Source of the DNA: Affinundibacterium flavidum | GTDB taxonomy: Bacteria; Pseudomonadota; Gammaproteobacteria; Burkholderiales; Burkholderiaceae_D | DNA: 64,000 bases | Reading direction: 5' to 3' | Assembly: GCF_014284175.1 (NCBI RefSeq) | Contig: NZ_JACOGA010000009.1 | Span: 62,001 to 126,000 of the forward strand | Part shown: positions 62,861 to 64,000 of the stretch, one piece after another | How positions within the stretch are numbered: the first letter of the stretch is position 1 | How the letters are laid out: the number at the start of each line of letters is the position of its first letter | The notes under the pieces: model-generated | Told to the model about the DNA's origin: nothing | Seen by the model: the letters and a program-made list of their open reading frames with translations, nothing else | The model's database searches: none | Program-made: the position numbers and the translations under genes

Positions 62861-63676
62861 CTAGTCTCGGTCTTTCTGAAACTTGCGCTTCATTGAGCGC
62901 CCGATTGTGCGACCACATAAGCGTGGCAGTCGCAACAGCATGCCAAAAAATAAGCGGATATGCATGGCGGTGATCAAAGCGTTATCGCGCCATACGCGGA
63001 AATGTGAGACACCATCGGCTGGGTATCCAACCCGTGTACCTTCATTCACCACTTCAAGCCCATCCCAATACAGACGTACCAAAATATCCGTATCAAAATT
63101 CATACGCGAGCCGATCTTGTGCCGCGACATTAACGCTATCACGGGGGCAACAGGGTAGACCCGAAAGCCACACATAGAATCGCGGATGGCGAAGGAGAGT
63201 GTATTAATCCAAACCCAAACATGAGTTAAGTAACGTGCATACAAGCGAAGCTTGGGAACCGATTCATCGTAAATCGGATAGCCAGCGATGACGGCGGCTG
63301 GATGTGCCTCTGCTTGTTGTAAAAATCTTGCAATGTCGGCGACACAATGCTGACCATCGGCATCAACTTGCAGTAAATGGCTATAGCCATTTTCTGCTGC
63401 ATAGTTAAATCCGGTTAAGACCGCCGCGCCTTTGCCCTGATTTTGTACATGCCTTAACAATACGACTTGCGCTGAATATGTTTGCTGTAGCTGATCTAGT
63501 ACCGTTGCACATGCCTGGCTACTGCCATCATCCACCAAGATGCAAGGGGCGTCAAAACGCAGCACCGCTTCAACCACTGCGGCAATGGCATGCTCATGGT
63601 TATAAACGGGAATCACCACGCAGGGCCTAAAGTTAGGATCGGAGCTAGGATTCGAATTAGAGTTCAACGCAGACAT
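62861..63676 (-). CDS. Family 2 glycosyltransferase of the aryl-polyene cluster
   Basis: 271 residues from ATG 63676 (MSALNSNSNPSSD); a TTG at 63685 is possible. GT-A fold signatures: CVVIPVYNHEHAIAAVVEAV, ILVDDGSS, QNQGKGAAVLTG, the metal-binding LQVDADGQH and a later DSMCGFRVYPV. The C-terminal ~60 residues are basic and partly hydrophobic, suitable for peripheral membrane contact. It likely adds a sugar or aminosugar during assembly of the polyene lipid. It lies between the methyltransferase and acyltransferase genes. Confidence 0.9.
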   Translation of the reverse strand: MSALNSNSNPSSDPNFRPCVVIPVYNHEHAIAAVVEAVLRFDAPCILVDDGSSQACATVLDQLQQTYSAQVVLLRHVQNQGKGAAVLTGFNYAAENGYSHLLQVDADGQHCVADIARFLQQAEAHPAAVIAGYPIYDESVPKLRLYARYLTHVWVWINTLSFAIRDSMCGFRVYPVAPVIALMSRHKIGSRMNFDTDILVRLYWDGLEVVNEGTRVGYPADGVSHFRVWRDNALITAMHIRLFFGMLLRLPRLCGRTIGRSMKRKFQKDRD

Positions 63677-63692
63677 AGAGACCAAAAAAAAT

Positions 63693-64000
63693 TTAAGCTA
63701 CTTTTGCAAAACGCAATAAGGAATGGCAATAGCCAATACCATCGCGCGCTGTGAGCAATTTTAAGCCCGCCGCTTCTGCCAGACGGATGTAATCAGTGCT
63801 CTCGTAAATTTTGCTATTACCACTCGCCATCGTCGTGAAATAAGGCGAGGTATTGATCAGACAATAGGAGGCGATGTCATATTGCTGTCTATCCCAAAAA
63901 GTATCCATAATCAGCAATTGCCCGTTCGGCACTAATGCCTTTGCTGTTCGTTCTAAGATGCTGGAAATCGCAGATTCGGAGAAGCAACTGAGAAATTGGC
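63693..64000 (-). CDS. SAM-dependent methyltransferase, C-terminal part (cut by right edge)
   Basis: The minus-strand frame enters from the right edge and ends at 63693 with about 102 codons visible. Segments AISSILERTAKALVPNGQLL, IMDTFWDRQQYDIASYCLIN and YIRLAEAAGLKLL are the C-terminal half of a class I methyltransferase. In APE pigments a methyltransferase modifies the aryl head group, and this fits its position at the head of the operon segment. The SAM-binding motif I is beyond the window. Confidence 0.85.
   Translation of the reverse strand, partial: QFLSCFSESAISSILERTAKALVPNGQLLIMDTFWDRQQYDIASYCLINTSPYFTTMASGNSKIYESTDYIRLAEAAGLKLLTARDGIGYCHSLLRFAKVA

Overview
The window looks like chromosomal DNA of a mesophilic Gram-negative betaproteobacterium, most likely Burkholderiales and perhaps Oxalobacteraceae (an Undibacterium-like genome would fit). 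This is inferred from mid-range GC, outer-membrane machinery (TonB receptor, lipoproteins, LolA-like carrier, penicillin-binding protein 1C), propeller-type sensor kinases, an aryl-polyene locus and several families of intergenic hairpin repeats. No rRNA, tRNA, CRISPR array, transposase or phage gene was recognised.

Layout. 1-2489: N-terminal part of a large SNF2-type helicase running off the left edge. 2693-3964: secreted M43-type metalloprotease. 4492-9005: a giant beta-propeller hybrid histidine kinase with a LuxR-type response regulator. 9520-12576: SgrR-like regulator divergent from an MFS transporter. 12713-18961: a second giant propeller kinase (with GAF, without receiver) divergent from a REC-kinase-REC protein. 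19010-24925: a complete Liv-type ABC importer with an alpha/beta hydrolase. 25378-29185: a TonB-dependent receptor flanked by repeat copies, divergent from a LysR regulator. 29463-35666: pbpC, a dienelactone-hydrolase-like protein, an FKBP lipoprotein, an XRE-type regulator and a CREST-family membrane protein.

36244-45124 is a lysine fermentation locus: an Lrp/AsnC regulator divergent from kamA, then kdd, a P-loop protein, kamD, kamE, kal and kce. Together these isomerise L-lysine through beta-lysine to 3,5-diaminohexanoate, oxidise it, cleave it with acetyl-CoA to acetoacetate plus 3-aminobutyryl-CoA, and deaminate the latter to crotonyl-CoA. The large gaps in this locus are filled with repeats from different families, including a 566-bp inverted pair of structured modules between kal and kce whose stems change in a compensatory manner.

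45326-51294 holds a periplasmic binding protein, a MASE1/CHASE/PAS kinase, a small secreted protein and a polysaccharide-deacetylase-like protein. 51320 to the right edge is an aryl-polyene (APE) pigment cluster on the minus strand: methyltransferase (partial), glycosyltransferase, acyltransferase, aromatic ammonia-lyase, thioesterase, LolA-like protein, MMPL exporter, DUF3261 lipoprotein, ketosynthase, dehydratase, ketoreductase, second ketosynthase, a small secreted protein and a 4'-phosphopantetheinyl transferase. The carrier proteins, starter ligase, chain-length factor and second dehydratase known from other APE clusters are not in view and are expected beyond position 64000.

The strongest unexplained signals are in the DNA between genes: the covarying inverted modules (43500-44065), a hairpin family whose ends are kept while the interior is swapped (25042, 25219, 27690, 40456), two composite REP elements (9104, 33232), a 130-bp hairpin built from 8-bp units (29195), and several perfect short dyads in promoter regions.
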